NCBI GenBank assembly: GCA_003049485.1
Contig: PYST01000051.1
Span: 1-64,000, forward strand
DNA length: 64,000 nucleotides
Direction of reading: 5' to 3'
DNA from: Ophioceras dolichostomum
Taxonomy: Eukaryota > Ascomycota > Sordariomycetes > Magnaporthales > Ophioceraceae
Of the stretch, positions 11,006 through 22,433 are shown piece by piece. The notes beneath the pieces were generated by a model that was not told the origin of the DNA, searched no databases, and worked only from the letters and a program-made list of their open reading frames with translations. A program made the translations under genes and the position numbers. Positions within the stretch are counted from its first letter, which is position 1, and every line of letters starts with the position of its first letter.

Positions 11006-14000
11006 GAGGTAGGTAGTCCATGGACGGCGTCTTAGAGGGTTACGACAGTGACAACGAGGCTGGCCGAACGAAGCGTTGTCGTGTTACAATGTCATCTGCA
11101 CGCGCAGCTAGGCTTGGGTTGAGGGGTTTGGGAAAATGTGCTGGCGGACCATCTAGCTAAGTTTCATCTACCTTTGTGTCGGTGTCAAATATGGGTACCG
11201 AGGTATTTATAGTGTCCTACAAAATTTATATCTGCCTCTTTGTCGTTCTTCTCGGTGGTCGAATGCGGCAGGCGGGATACTTCTATATCGACCTGTGCTG
11301 GAATGGCTCGTTCTGTCCTGAGCATCTAACCCTATCCAGAGGAGCTCGGCACTTAGGTATGTAGGTACCTGGCAAGTGACCGAGAATATATCTCCTACCT
11401 CCTATTCACATACCTCCCTACTGTCTACCTGCCTCACCGTGATTATCTTGGTTGTTGTCCATCTAGCATTGACTTGCTAGCACTTACGGGTGTCAAATGA
11501 GGGGAGAGGATGCATGTTGTCCACAGTCTAGGCCCGGCGATACCCGCTCGCATTTTGCCAAGCAGGAATCTGGACATCAGGTGGGATGGGTTGGATGGGC
11601 GGGCGGGGCGGCTTGCTTGGCTAATCAGTGATTCCTTTGCATTTTTCAGGCCTCGTGCCATGTCAGGTTACCTCCCCAAGAAACCTCAAACCCCCCTGGG
11701 TCGGTTGACACACGGGGGCGAATGAGGAGAGCGAGTAAAAAGCAAAGAAAACCCCGATCTCGCAGACACATCTGGTCAGCGTTGCGCTGTCTGTGTGCCA
11801 TCTCCGCACTTTGCTGCTCTTGGCGGACGTACAGGGTGGTTAGAAACCCGAAAGCCGTGATAGGATGCTGTCGGCATGTTCTAGGTCGCCTCTGGCTTGC
11901 TGTTGGACAGCTGTGCTTGTGCTTGTTCAGCGGCACGACTACGGTGTAGAGAGCCACAGGACCTCAACTCAAGCTCCTCCAGCGCTTGTGTCCATGGCTA
12001 CACTACCTAGGGACCTAGCTTGGAGGCTGATTGGAGCGGTGTCCCTTGAGTAGAAACGTTGAACGAAACCTACGGTGTGCAAGATATGGCCTCGATAGTC
12101 GCACGCAAGAAAGTACAACCTACGTACTGTATGTCTTGGCTTTGGACGACGGTCGTACAACTGGCTACCATATCAGAAAAGGCGGTATAGTTGGGGCTAG
12201 CTAACATACTAACGTAGCTGGTAGGGACCTAGCTCATTCATCCGCATAAACGGCGGTGGGAGCGGACGGGAGTAGATTAAGCTAAAATTTTGGCTGCAGT
12301 CAGTCTTTGGCCAGTCGAGGACAAGTCGAGTCCCATCTCCACCTCCACCACCCCACCTGAGACACTGCGAAAACAGGGTCAATGGGCCGATATGGATGGC
12401 GGGATGTCACAGGAGGAGGGGAAGAACCGAGGAGAGAGACGGGAGAGGGGAATTGCGTGTGCGGAGGATGAGTATGATGCTGAGATGCACGAAATACAGT
12501 AGCCGTCCCACAGGAATCGGAATCGGTGGAATAGGTGTTAGTTGGGCGGCGGCCAGACTGGAAGCGGAGCAACAGCCGTGGGATGTTTGACCGTCAGTGG
12601 AAATCCGGCCGCTATGGAGTGCGAGAATTTGTCAAACTGAGGCCCGGCCGCGATAGGGAGGTAGATGCGAAGGGACGGAATACGGAAGAAGAGGGTCGTC
12701 TCAAGTTCGGTCTGGCGACATGAGATGTGAGTGAGCAGGGCGAGAAGGCAAGCTGAGATAGCGAGCAGCCAACAAGCTCTGAGTGGGAGATAGAGAGGCT
12801 GGGCAATATTCGGGAGGTGGGTCTTGTGCTGCTGTCCAACGCCCAAAGCAGACAGGCTGGCTCGGCAGGTTAGTTTTGTTGACTACAATGCAAGGTGGGA
12901 AGCCGAAAAGGACGCCGTGAGGCTACCCAGATTGAAATCGAAGTGTGGATGACTCTTCATTTTGCTAGTTGTTACACCTGCCTGGGAGCACCAAAAGAGT
13001 CACACCACCCTGCGCCCCTCGTCCAGGAAGCAGGAAGGCAGGCCACCGCGACTCGGACATTTCCGTTGTGCGTTCCTTTGCCTCATGCTCCGTAAGGAGG
13101 CTTGCAAACGAGTAAACGAGCGAGGAAAGTCCTTGAGCTCGCTCTCTTTAGGTTCAGATCGGTTCTAATAGAGGAAGCTCGAAACCTTTTTTTCTCCTTA
13201 ATAATCAGCGAAAGGTTGACGGGCCGTGTGCGGCCGGCATTGCATCCAGGAGGTCGGGCGCCTTGGTGCAATGGCAGTTCCTATTATAGCACCAATTCAA
13301 TCCCCGTCTGAATTGCGAAAGGTGAGAAACTCTAGGCCCAAAGTTCGCGAGAAAAGAAAACAATGAGGTTCCGGTCCGTCGCCGGTTGGAAATTGGTACA
13401 AGCGTCAACGTTGGTCTCGGGACTCACAGTTCGCCCCGTTGATCGGTGCAAGTCAGTCAACTTTTCGGGAGGTGACATGTCATCATCTCTCATCAGCAGA
13501 CAGCACTCTGCGCTGCCCTGCGATGCAAGCTCAGGTCTAAGGTCTTGGGAGCCCAGCCTGTCTCTCCACCTGGCCAGGACGTTCCCTGTTGTCAGTTCTG
13601 GGCACTCAATCGATTTTGCATATATTGCGTCCCGTTTCTCCCGCCCATTGTGAAAGGTCCAGAACCATGCCTTCCATACCTGCACTATTATCTTCAAAAT
13701 CGCCTATAGACCTTGCGGCCCTCGCCTGGCAGCATCACAGTTGCAATTCCGAAAGCATTGAGCTCCTCTGGGCAAGCTCCCTGCCTCCTGCACATATCGG
13801 TTCTCGACCACTTTCCCCACTTCGAATCCTTGCATTAGGCCATTGAACAGGCAAGAATTGGATGCAGCGCCCCCCAGCGCCCCACCCCCGCGTGAACAGC
13901 GTGCGCTGCCAACCGACCTAGCGACTAGTGACCTCTTGGTCCATTTGATCATATAAATCTTTCTCCAGACGACGACCCCCTCTTCAGCCTGCCCCCAAAG

Positions 14001-14084
14001 CAGTCCTATCTTCCCACCTCCCGCACACGCTCGTCCCTACCGTGATCCGACGGAGGACCAGGCGAGGTGCCACATTTTTTCAGC
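11006..14084. other. 3.1-kb intergenic region
   Basis: I see no supportable gene. All frames are short and lack domain-like composition. A tRNA D-arm-like segment near 13255-13280 does not fold into a full tRNA. Several GGTACC/TAGGTA-type motifs occur at 11350-11440 and near 12000-12230. The final 150 nt are CT-rich and likely form the leader of the 14085 gene. Confidence 0.5.
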
Positions 14085-15914
14085 ATGATTTTCTCAGACC
14101 TGTACAAGTCTTCGAAATCCAGGCTTCGAAATTCACAGCCGCTGCCGTCACTGGCCGTCCCTCCGCTCAACTATGACGCGGATCTCCTTAGTAAGGACAA
14201 AGCGAGGCAGAAGGAGGCCGTGAGGAAGCACTTGGCCGAGAAGGTGCGAAACGATTGGGACTTCACATGGCCTCCCGTACGGCTCGAGCCCAGGCAAGCC
14301 GCCACTTCTGAGCCCGGCGCTGTCGTGGCGGCGCAACCTGATGTCAGACCTTCCGTCGATGAGATTCCCGAAGCCCCTAGAGAGCTCGACACAGATGCGC
14401 GCCCAGCTCTTTCGACACCACCAGCAACCGCTTCGGGCGAGCCCGATCTACGCGCCACCACGAACGGGACAGGAGGAGGATCGGAAGAACCAATTGATTC
14501 GGGCGCCGAGGCAGACTCGGATGCCGGCTCCGTCTATAGCATCGTGTCGGACGACCCTCAGCGGTATCGGCCCCGTGCTGACTGGATATCCGATTTTTCC
14601 GACGACGATGACGGACCAAAGGTGTCCCCCTCGCCCTTCCGCTTTGAGAGCCCGGATTCGGTTGGGGCGACCGTGCAGGCCTCGATGCAGGCACGGAAGG
14701 CTAAGCGGCGGCGGGCAGTGCGGGATGAAATAGTATGGAATCAGGGGCTGGCGTGCTTCACGGCTCGACGGGACGCCTGGACCGGAGCCCGTACGGTGCG
14801 CCTCAAGCCGCGACCTATGATGTCGCCCACTTCGCCGACGTCGCCGCGCCGCAGCCTTTGGCGCTTTCGCTCGAACCAGAGCCACAATGGCAACAGCGAG
14901 CCAACATCGGCTACACTGGCCAGTGGACCGGCTTCCACTACTCCAACGGCCGCTCATGCCCCAATCACCTCCGCCGCCACCACACAGTCCGCCGCGATGC
15001 TGGCCGTCAACAACTCCGTCACCCCCTCTCCGTTGTCCCCCGTCACCTCCGCCTCGCGCCATTCGCAGCAGTCCGCCGCTGGAGGTCCTGGGACCCTCAC
15101 CCCGCCCACCTCTGATGGCGACTCACACATGTCATCCAAGAAGAAGCCTAACAACGCTGTCGCCGTCACCACGCCGATCACGATCCCCCTCCCAAATCCC
15201 GATCCCCCAGTGCCGCCATCGGTGGTCGCAAGCTACCCAGTCGAGACGGTCCTGCCCGTACCGCAACCCCTGCTCCCTCCAGGAAACCCGATGCGCGCCT
15301 CCATCACGCCCGCCATCTACCTATCGATCTACGACAAAGTCGTATCGCACAGCCTGCAGCCCTCGTGCCCGATCAACCTGGCCGACATGACGCGCAGCTG
15401 CGTGGCGGGTTGGAAGCGGGACGGCGAGTGGCCGCCGCGGTCCATGCAGGCGCTCGATTTCCCGCCCACGCCGGGAGGGTTGGCGGCGTCCGCCGTGGTG
15501 GGCAGGAGTCGTCGTAAGAAGGAGCGGGAGGAGGAGCAGCAGCGCAAGAGGGAGAGGCGAGACAGCGCGGCCACGGCGGGCAGCTCGGCGGGCGTGGGGA
15601 GGCGTCTGAGCTTTGCGGGACTGATCGGCCGGGGCATCGGCGGCGGCGGTGACGACAAGGACAAGGACAAGGATAAGGACAAGGATAAGGACAAGCCGGA
15701 GGGTGGGACGGCGGCGGCGGGCGAGGACGGGACCGGGAAGGGCATCAGGAGGAGTTTGCAGAGGGTATTGGGATTGGGACACGGCGGTGGCCACGGGCAT
15801 TCTGCATCGGTGGGCGGCGGCGGGGCGGGAGGTGGTGGTGTTGGTATTAGCACCAACGGTGCTGCTGCCCATGGGAACGGGAACGGGAATGGAAACGCCC
15901 TTGGACAGGGATGA
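14085..15914 (+). CDS. Fungal protein of unknown function, 609 aa
   Basis: A single exon starts at the ATG at 14085 and ends at TGA 15912-15914; the frame extends upstream only to a GTG. The N-terminal 60 residues (MIFSDLYKSSKSRLR, then a Lys/Arg-rich stretch ending NDWDFTWPP) look constrained. So do residues about 160-270, which contain YRPRADWISDFSDDDDG and IVWNQGLACFTARRDAWTGA. A third block near 415-480 (PAIYLSIYDKVVSHS, then GWKRDGEWPPR) also looks folded. Between and after these the protein is Ser/Pro/Thr-rich. The tail carries seven Asp-Lys dipeptides from a 6-bp tandem repeat, then Gly-rich sequence. I see no signal peptide, membrane span or catalytic motif, and I do not recognise a named family. 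The clean long frame and alternation of ordered and disordered blocks make it a real gene. Confidence 0.8.
   Translation: MIFSDLYKSSKSRLRNSQPLPSLAVPPLNYDADLLSKDKARQKEAVRKHLAEKVRNDWDFTWPPVRLEPRQAATSEPGAVVAAQPDVRPSVDEIPEAPRELDTDARPALSTPPATASGEPDLRATTNGTGGGSEEPIDSGAEADSDAGSVYSIVSDDPQRYRPRADWISDFSDDDDGPKVSPSPFRFESPDSVGATVQASMQARKAKRRRAVRDEIVWNQGLACFTARRDAWTGARTVRLKPRPMMSPTSPTSPRRSLWRFRSNQSHNGNSEPTSATLASGPASTTPTAAHAPITSAATTQSAAMLAVNNSVTPSPLSPVTSASRHSQQSAAGGPGTLTPPTSDGDSHMSSKKKPNNAVAVTTPITIPLPNPDPPVPPSVVASYPVETVLPVPQPLLPPGNPMRASITPAIYLSIYDKVVSHSLQPSCPINLADMTRSCVAGWKRDGEWPPRSMQALDFPPTPGGLAASAVVGRSRRKKEREEEQQRKRERRDSAATAGSSAGVGRRLSFAGLIGRGIGGGGDDKDKDKDKDKDKDKPEGGTAAAGEDGTGKGIRRSLQRVLGLGHGGGHGHSASVGGGGAGGGGVGISTNGAAAHGNGNGNGNALGQG
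15654..15695 (+). repeat. Coding 6-bp tandem repeat (Asp-Lys)n
   Basis: Seven GACAAG/GATAAG units lie in frame inside the 609-aa protein and encode an alternating Asp-Lys run. Unit number may vary between isolates. Confidence 0.9.
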
Positions 15915-17896
15915 GAAAGAGGCATGACGCTATGACGGCGGCGACATCGTGTGTTCACCCTCTACGCGAGGTATTCGAATCGGCCGTACGCGTATTCGAC
16001 ACACTGCTTTTGGATGACGTTATTGAGCGAGCGAACACGGGGCGGCGTTTTGTTGAGCGTATCCCCATTACAAATGTCAACAGAAACACACCCCCTACCC
16101 CTTGCATTGCTCAGTACTGATTTTTGTTTTTGCACGGCCACGAACCAACGTTATATACCCCCTTTTTACACATGTCCAGGTTGGAGTTTTTTTTCAAGGG
16201 TCAAATTCGTTCCTCAAACATTCTACTACAAAGAAACACATTGATAGCATGGCGCCACTTAGTAGCTTCAACCTCTTCTTGACTAGCCTGGAAATCCTAA
16301 AGCTTTTGTCGATAGCGGATGTACCAAGAGATGAGCAGATATGCATCCATGGTACTCGTTGAAGGTTCTCGTCGCGAAAGTTAGAGCAATACTTGTGCTT
16401 GGGTCTCTTGTTGGCTGTAGCTTGCGGGGCCACACAGCTGGTATCGATCAGTGGCATATCGGGAGCTGTACCGACGACCACGATTTTAAAGGACAGCTGG
16501 GGGCATCCGACCACTCTGTTGCCTTCGTATTAGCTTCAGAGTAACCTTGTAAGCTTCCCGCCATAATGGCCGAGGTTTATTTCACCATCATTGGACATAA
16601 AATGTAAGTACATTAAGCCATGCATCCCCCTTTCCTTGCTATTCAAATCCATGCAGCTAAGTGCAAAGGAGACTCGCAGATGAGATCTACGAACTGGTGA
16701 ACTGGAATGGCACGGCTCGTCCAGGAGGAGTCGGTGGGCGCGAGGACGTCGGCACCTTGGTCAAGCAGCTCATCGTCGACTTGATGAACGAATCCCTGGC
16801 CGGGCATCTCAACACTGGAGGGTGCGGACTTTTTTTTGGAAGCTTACCTAGGGAGGTGCAGACTGATAAGATGCATTCGTAGGCGCTGGAAATACCAATA
16901 TGCGCCAGGCAAGCCACGGCGAGATGGTCGTCATCGTCTCTCTGCGTTTTCCTAGGAGCAGTTATCAACATGTTGTTATGAGCTGCATAAAGTGTGCACA
17001 TAACAATAGCTCCTGTGGAGAGATGTCTAAAATAGGCTCCGAGTCAAGACAAGACATACTCCGTACATGAAGTAGAACAACGGCCGTCTTACAAAAAGCT
17101 TGAGAGAAGCTCGACGGTGACAGCCCAGTAATACGTCTGGACCTCTAGAGAATATGAAAGCTTGTAAGACATCCCGTGTGCTAAAAGGTGTCAGTTGATG
17201 CTGATGGGAAGGATGAGAAGAGCATGCCGTGGGGGCACTCGGCTTTGGGGGCGCCACACGTGGTGGTTGCCCTGAATTCAACTGGCTGTGGAGTTCCGGG
17301 CTGAACATTGGCTTCAACACCTTCCAGAGCGCAAAAGGCCTAGCGTATGACCTACTGTAGGCGCCATCTTACGCCTGCCACACCCACCAACGTCACCATG
17401 GCCTCAAACGGACCTTGACGAATCGATGATCGACCTGCATTTACGTGGATGGGGGTTCTTTGAAAGTGGTCGTTTTTTGAGTTGACAGAGGCCTACGAAA
17501 AGAAAATCTTTCACAATTCCTCCTCCACCACTTCTCGAGAATCCCTCCTCTCTCCATCACTCGCACAGCTCGGGACCTGCGCAAAGAATCGCACCGGGAG
17601 CCACCGTCGTCACAACGTCATCCCACGGTGCGCCATCACCACCAACAAGAGCTGCTGAACCGGAAAGGGGAGGGAACAACGCGCTGGCACGACGACAAGA
17701 GGCAGGGAGAAGAAGAACAGGTAGAACGGGGAGAGAGCCCGAGGCGCTCGCACCGCTGCCGCAAATAGGAGAGGACAACACGTACGAGCTCGCCGACTTC
17801 GGTGACATCCAGTCTCGCAAGGCCCGGGAAGACAGAGAGGCTTCCAAACTTGCCAAGCGGGCCGCCAAGCGCCGGTTTCTCGAGGAGCAGGACGCC
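15915..17896. other. 2-kb intergenic region and leader of the phosphate transporter
   Basis: There is no strongly supported gene. A weak two-exon candidate lies at 16566-16882 (see findings). From 17486 to 17896 the transporter frame is open without an ATG. A six-codon uORF in good context (ATG at 17398) lies about 500 nt before the transporter start but may be upstream of transcription initiation. Confidence 0.5.
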
Positions 17897-20778
17897 ATGA
17901 AGTTCTCCCACAGCATTCAGTTCAATGCTGTGCCCGACTGGAGCAGCCATTATGTTGCATATAGCAACCTCAAGAAGCTGTATGTCTTTTCTACTTTATT
18001 CCCCACTCCTCCAATCGCCCTTAACTGCCCGATACGCCTGGTTTTGGGCCAACCCAACATCCCCCCCGATTTTGGAGGCGGCAAGGCTGACATCCTTACC
18101 TCCACCCTCTGAAACAGCATCTACCAGCTCGAGAAAACCGTGAACCAAGGCCAAGGCCACGATGCCGAGTCGAGACCACTGATACAAGGGGAGGACCCAG
18201 AAACTGTCTTTGCGCGAGCCCTGGACGTGGAGTTGGAAAAGATATCGTCGTTCTACAGCGTCAAGGAAAAAGAGTTGGTCGACGAAGTAAACCAGCTGCT
18301 GAAGGACATCGGGGACGCAGCTGAAGACGATTACGAAGACGACAACGAAGACGGTGGAGGAACGGAGGATGGCAGAGGCAAGTCGACCGCGAATCGCCGG
18401 GGTGCCCCAGCGCAGTCCCAACCACCAACACTTGGCGGAGGCGGTGGCAACGGTAGCAGCAGCAGGGGCATCGAAAGATCAAACTCCAACCCGCTCGACG
18501 GCCGCCGCCACAGCACGCTAAGCCACCAGTCTACCGATGGCGACTTCGACGACAGCGATGACGATGAGGACGACGAGTCGACGGCGCTGACCCGGAAACG
18601 GCCCGGCAACAACTACCCGCGTCGACGGACGGCGGTGGGAGCCGGCGCGGCCACGGACATGACGGCCTCGACGGACCTAACGCGGTCGGCGCGGCGCCTC
18701 AGCGTGGCGTTTGACGACTACGCCGAGCAGGCGGCGCTCTACTCGACCGACATCATGCTGAAGCGCCGGGTGGTCGGTCTGTACGTGCAGCTGTGCGAGC
18801 TCAAGTCGTACATCCAGCTCAACAAGACCGGGTTCCGCAAGGTGCTCAAGAAGTTCGACAAGATCTGCGACCGGTCGCTGCGGCAGCGCTACATGGAGGC
18901 CGTGGTGGAGCCGGCGCTCCCCTTCCGGCCCGAGTCGATCCAGCTGATCGCCGAGAACGTGGCCAAGATGGAGCACGCGTACGCGGCGCTCGTCATGGGC
19001 GGCGACGAGGACCTGGCGCGCAAGGACCTGCGCTCGCACCTGCGCGAGCACGTCGTATGGGAGCGCAACACGGTGTGGCGCGACATGATCGGCATGGAGC
19101 GCCGCGCCGAGGCCGCGTCCCTAGGCCGCACGCTACTAGGCCGCGACGTCAGCTCCATGTCCGCCAGGTACCGCCTGCAGGGCGACGACGAGGTCGCGCA
19201 GAGCACCAAGGAGATCTCTACGCCCGTCGGCCGCTTCTCCTGCCCGGCCTGGCTATTCAGCACCGCCATGCTCAACCTCGTCGTCATCTCGGCCGTCTTC
19301 GTCGCCCTGCTGGTCGTGCCCGTCCTGCGCAAGCCCGAGCAGCAGAACTGCCTGGCCGTGCTGGTGTTCGCCAGCCTGATGTGGGCCACCGAGGCCATCC
19401 CGCTCTTCGTCACGTCGCTGAGCATCCCGTTCCTCTGCATCGTCCTGCGCGTCGTCCGCTCCGACGACAAGCCCTACACGCGCCTCAGCTCCAAGGACGC
19501 CACCCCGCACGTCTTCTCGTCCATGTGGACGCCCGTCATCATGCTGCTCCTGGGCGGCTTCACCCTCGCGGCCGCGCTGTCCAAGTGCAAGATCGACAAG
19601 CGCATCGCCACCTTCGTGCTCAGCAAGGCGGGCACGCAGCCCCGCACCGTCCTGCTGGCCAACATGCTCGTCGCCGCCTTCTCGAGCATGCTCATCAGCA
19701 ACGTCGCCGCCCCGGTGCTGTGCTTCTCCATCATCGAGCCCATGCTGCGCAACCTGCCGAGCGACTCGCCCATGTCGCGCGCGCTCATCATGGGCATCGC
19801 CCTCGCGTCCAACATCGGCGGCATGCTGTCCCCGATCGCGTCCCCGCAGAACGTCGTGGCCATCGGCATCATGACGCCCGAGCCGACATGGGGCGACTGG
19901 TTCTTCGTCGTCATCCCCGTCGGCCTGATCTCCATCGGCCTGATCTGGATCCTGCTCCTGCTCACCTTCCAGCCGGGAAAAGGAACTGTCATCGTGCCGA
20001 TCAGGCCCGTCCGCGACCCGTTCACGGGCGTGCAGTGGTTCGTCTCCGCCGTCACGGTGGGAACCATCGCGCTGTGGTGCGCCAGCCACCAGCTCGAGGG
20101 CGTGTTCGGCGACATGGGCGTCATCGCCATCATCCCGCTCGTGCTCTTCTTCGGCATCGGCATCCTGACCAAGGAGGACTTTAACAACTTCCCCTGGACC
20201 ATCATCATACTCGCCGCGGGGGGCCTCGCGCTGGGCAAGTCGGTGAGGTCGTCGGGCCTGCTGCACACGCTCGCCAACGACATCGGCGCGCGCGTGGAGG
20301 GGATGAGCCTCTACGGCGTGCTGGTGGTCGTCTCGTCGCTCATACTGGTGATCGCGACGTTCATCAGCCACACCGTCGCGGCGCTGATCTTCCTGCCGCT
20401 CGTGTACGACATCGGGAGGAACATGGAGGAGGAGCACCCGAACTTGCTGGTCATGGCTGGGGTGCTGATGTGCAGTGCCGCTATGGGTCTGCCTACCAGC
20501 GGATTCCCCAATATGAGTAAGTTTTTTTTTTTTCTTTTTTCTTTTTTTTTTAAATCCTCACCCCCACCCCTTTTTGTTTCTTTTCCGTGGGACACTTGTG
20601 AAGATTCTAACGTTATGCTTTCCAAAAATTTACAGCGGCTATCATGAAGGAGGACGCTACGGGTCAGAGATATCTCCAGGTCAAGCACTTCATCAGCAGG
20701 GGCGTGCCGAGCAGCTTGTTGACGTTATTCGTTGTCGTGACGCTTGGATATGGTGCGATGAGGGTCATTGGCATGTAA
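17897..20778 (+). CDS. SPX-domain low-affinity phosphate transporter (Pho87/Pho90/Pho91 type)
   Basis: This is a divalent-anion:Na+ symporter-family (SLC13-like) phosphate carrier with a regulatory SPX domain that senses inositol pyrophosphates. Exons are 17897-17979, 18118-20516 and 20636-20778, giving 874 aa. The first exon encodes the SPX start, MKFSHSIQFNAVPDW, continuing SNLKKL|IYQLEK across intron 1. The SPX core resumes at about residues 225-350 after an acidic, Ser/Asn-rich insert (about 80-215). From about residue 402 there are a dozen or so hydrophobic segments with conserved motifs such as SMLISNVAAPVL, NIGGMLSPIASPQN and GLPTSGFPN, completed by exon 3 (NMTAIMKEDATGQRYL). Intron 2 has a CTAAC branch point and poly-T. 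Plasma-membrane (Pho87/90) versus vacuolar (Pho91) location cannot be decided here. The leader upstream of the ATG is also open in frame. Confidence 0.92.
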
Positions 20779-21380
20779 TTTTGAAGCCACTTGTTTTGAC
20801 GGGATCTGCGCCTACCTGCTTGGATAGGTACGTAGATTAGCATCATAGGTACTACCTTGGATTGGATACAAAGGGAGGGAACAATAGATCCTACACGATG
20901 GGGAGTTTTCACTTAGTTTCGGGGAATAGGACCCGTCCCCCCTTTTAGGGCATAAACCGGGAGCTAGGAATACGCGTGGGCGGCGCATTTGGAAGCTGTT
21001 TGATGGAAGCGCTTGGATATTTTCGAATGTGTCGGCGTGAGTACTACTAGAAAGAATGCTCCAAGATTTTATGTTCCCTTCGATGGTTGTTCCAATGCGA
21101 GAAATGGCCGTATATGACCCAGGTATCTGAAACTACCTAACCTGCACTACAGGTACCTAGTACGCATCTCGGACGCCAGGACTTATGTGATAGATTACTT
21201 GACAGAGCCCTCCCTACAGCCGCTCATCCATCACAGAGGAAGGCCAGTTGGTTCCGCTCCTGACGGCAGAAAGGTGTAGACACCTGATTAGTACCAGTCA
21301 TCCTGGGAGATCACCTCCACACGGAGGTGTAGAAGTGGTCAGCGCAGATGCTGCACATTATCCGGTAGACTGACTACCTT

Positions 21381-21396
21381 ACCTAGGTACCTAGGT
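21381..21396. repeat. 16-nt perfect palindrome of the TACCTAGGTA type
   Basis: The sequence ACCTAGGTACCTAGGT equals its own reverse complement and is flanked by further CTAGGTA half-sites (21375-21398). The same core recurs at 22249-22258 and 54822-54847. Function is unknown. Confidence 0.85.
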
Positions 21397-21578
21397 AGTG
21401 GACAGGACGGACGTAGGCGGAGGACCCGCCCTTAGCCAACTGCTGCAGCCAGGAAGGATCATATTTTTCCTCGCCCTCATTGAGGCTGTTACAGCAGCCC
21501 GATGACCAATGCCGGACTACGAACCCCGCGGCTGTGTCGATAGGCAGACGAGAGCCAAGGGGGAAAAGGGGAAGAAAA

Positions 21579-21660
21579 GAATGCATCATCAGATAGCTCA
21601 TCTCGTGACCGCTCTCTCTTGACCTACCGCCTTGAGTTGGCATTGTGATAAATACCTGCC
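21579..21660. repeat. Diverged direct repeat, copy A
   Basis: About 80 nt beginning AGAATGCATCATCAGATAGC aligns by eye at roughly 80% with 23796-23874 (copy B). Many differences are C/T or G/A transitions. Copy B lies about 43 nt after the pseudogene stop, so copy A could be the 3' flank of a lost paralogue. Confidence 0.7.
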
Positions 21661-22433
21661 AGCCCGTGCAAATTTGTAACAATATGCTTTGTAATGCGTT
21701 TTATAATATAATGCCCGTTAGTACGGTGCAGAGACATATGGTAGAGAGGGGGATGTATTTCTTGAAGCTACTACCTACGGGAAAACATATTTGTCTGTCT
21801 TGTCTGTAAGCTGCCTGTGATAGGTGCTCCGTACCCTTGCGATCTATATAGCCTCTACGCCAAGAGCTGGGCAGGATACTCCGTATTCGGAGACTGGAGC
21901 GACGACCATGGAAGGTGGGAGCTGGCTGGCGACTTCCGGATCACAGCCTCTTTTTTTTATTCTAAGGTAAACAAACGCCTGGGTAGCTGGTACCTAGTAG
22001 GTCCCTAGCTGTGTCACTCGCTCGGAGGGCGGAAGAGCATCGATCATTTCTTGCCGCTGGGCGGCTTAGGCCATGATGCGCCGCCTCCTCGGCTCTGCCC
22101 TTCATTTCTCCTCCTTGCTTGCTATTCCTCTCTCGCTCTCTCTCTTCCACCATTGATAAGTCGCTACTGTGTCAGCAGCCGTTGTTGGCAGCACCTGCAA
22201 GAGGGATGTAGAAAAATGTAGTAAATGTCCTGAAGCATAAAATGCGGATACCTAGGTACCTAATCATTGACCATACAGTACATCAAGGCTTGAGCACGAG
22301 CACAGACAATCAGTCAGGTTTGCTCGATAAATAATGGCCTGATGGCCCTGGAGCGACTCTGCGGCCTCGTTTATGTCGTTCCTGCCCATCCGGGAGCAGT
22401 CCAACACGACAAGCAGCAGCAGCATTGAGCGAC

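Larger units (their letters stand above)
20779..22433. other. Intergenic, left part of the accessory pocket
   Basis: No gene is supportable. It contains a perfect 16-nt palindrome (21381-21396), another TACCTAGGTA site (22249-22258), and copy A (21579-21660) of a diverged repeat whose copy B follows the LYC1-like pseudogene. Confidence 0.6.

Noticed and set aside
13250..13315. tRNA-like segment (CTTGGTGCAATGGCAG, then TTCAATCC)
   Set aside because: The D-arm-like part resembles tRNA-Gly, but no acceptor pairing, anticodon stem or correct T-stem can be formed; at best a degraded tRNA.
18793..20184. 463-codon frame on the plus strand inside the phosphate transporter
   Set aside because: Shadow frame of the GC-rich transporter exon; Arg/His/Ala-rich composition and no domain.
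19253..20437. 394-codon minus-strand frame opposite the phosphate transporter
   Set aside because: Antisense shadow; Asp/His/Glu/Gly-rich composition is the complement of the transporter codons.
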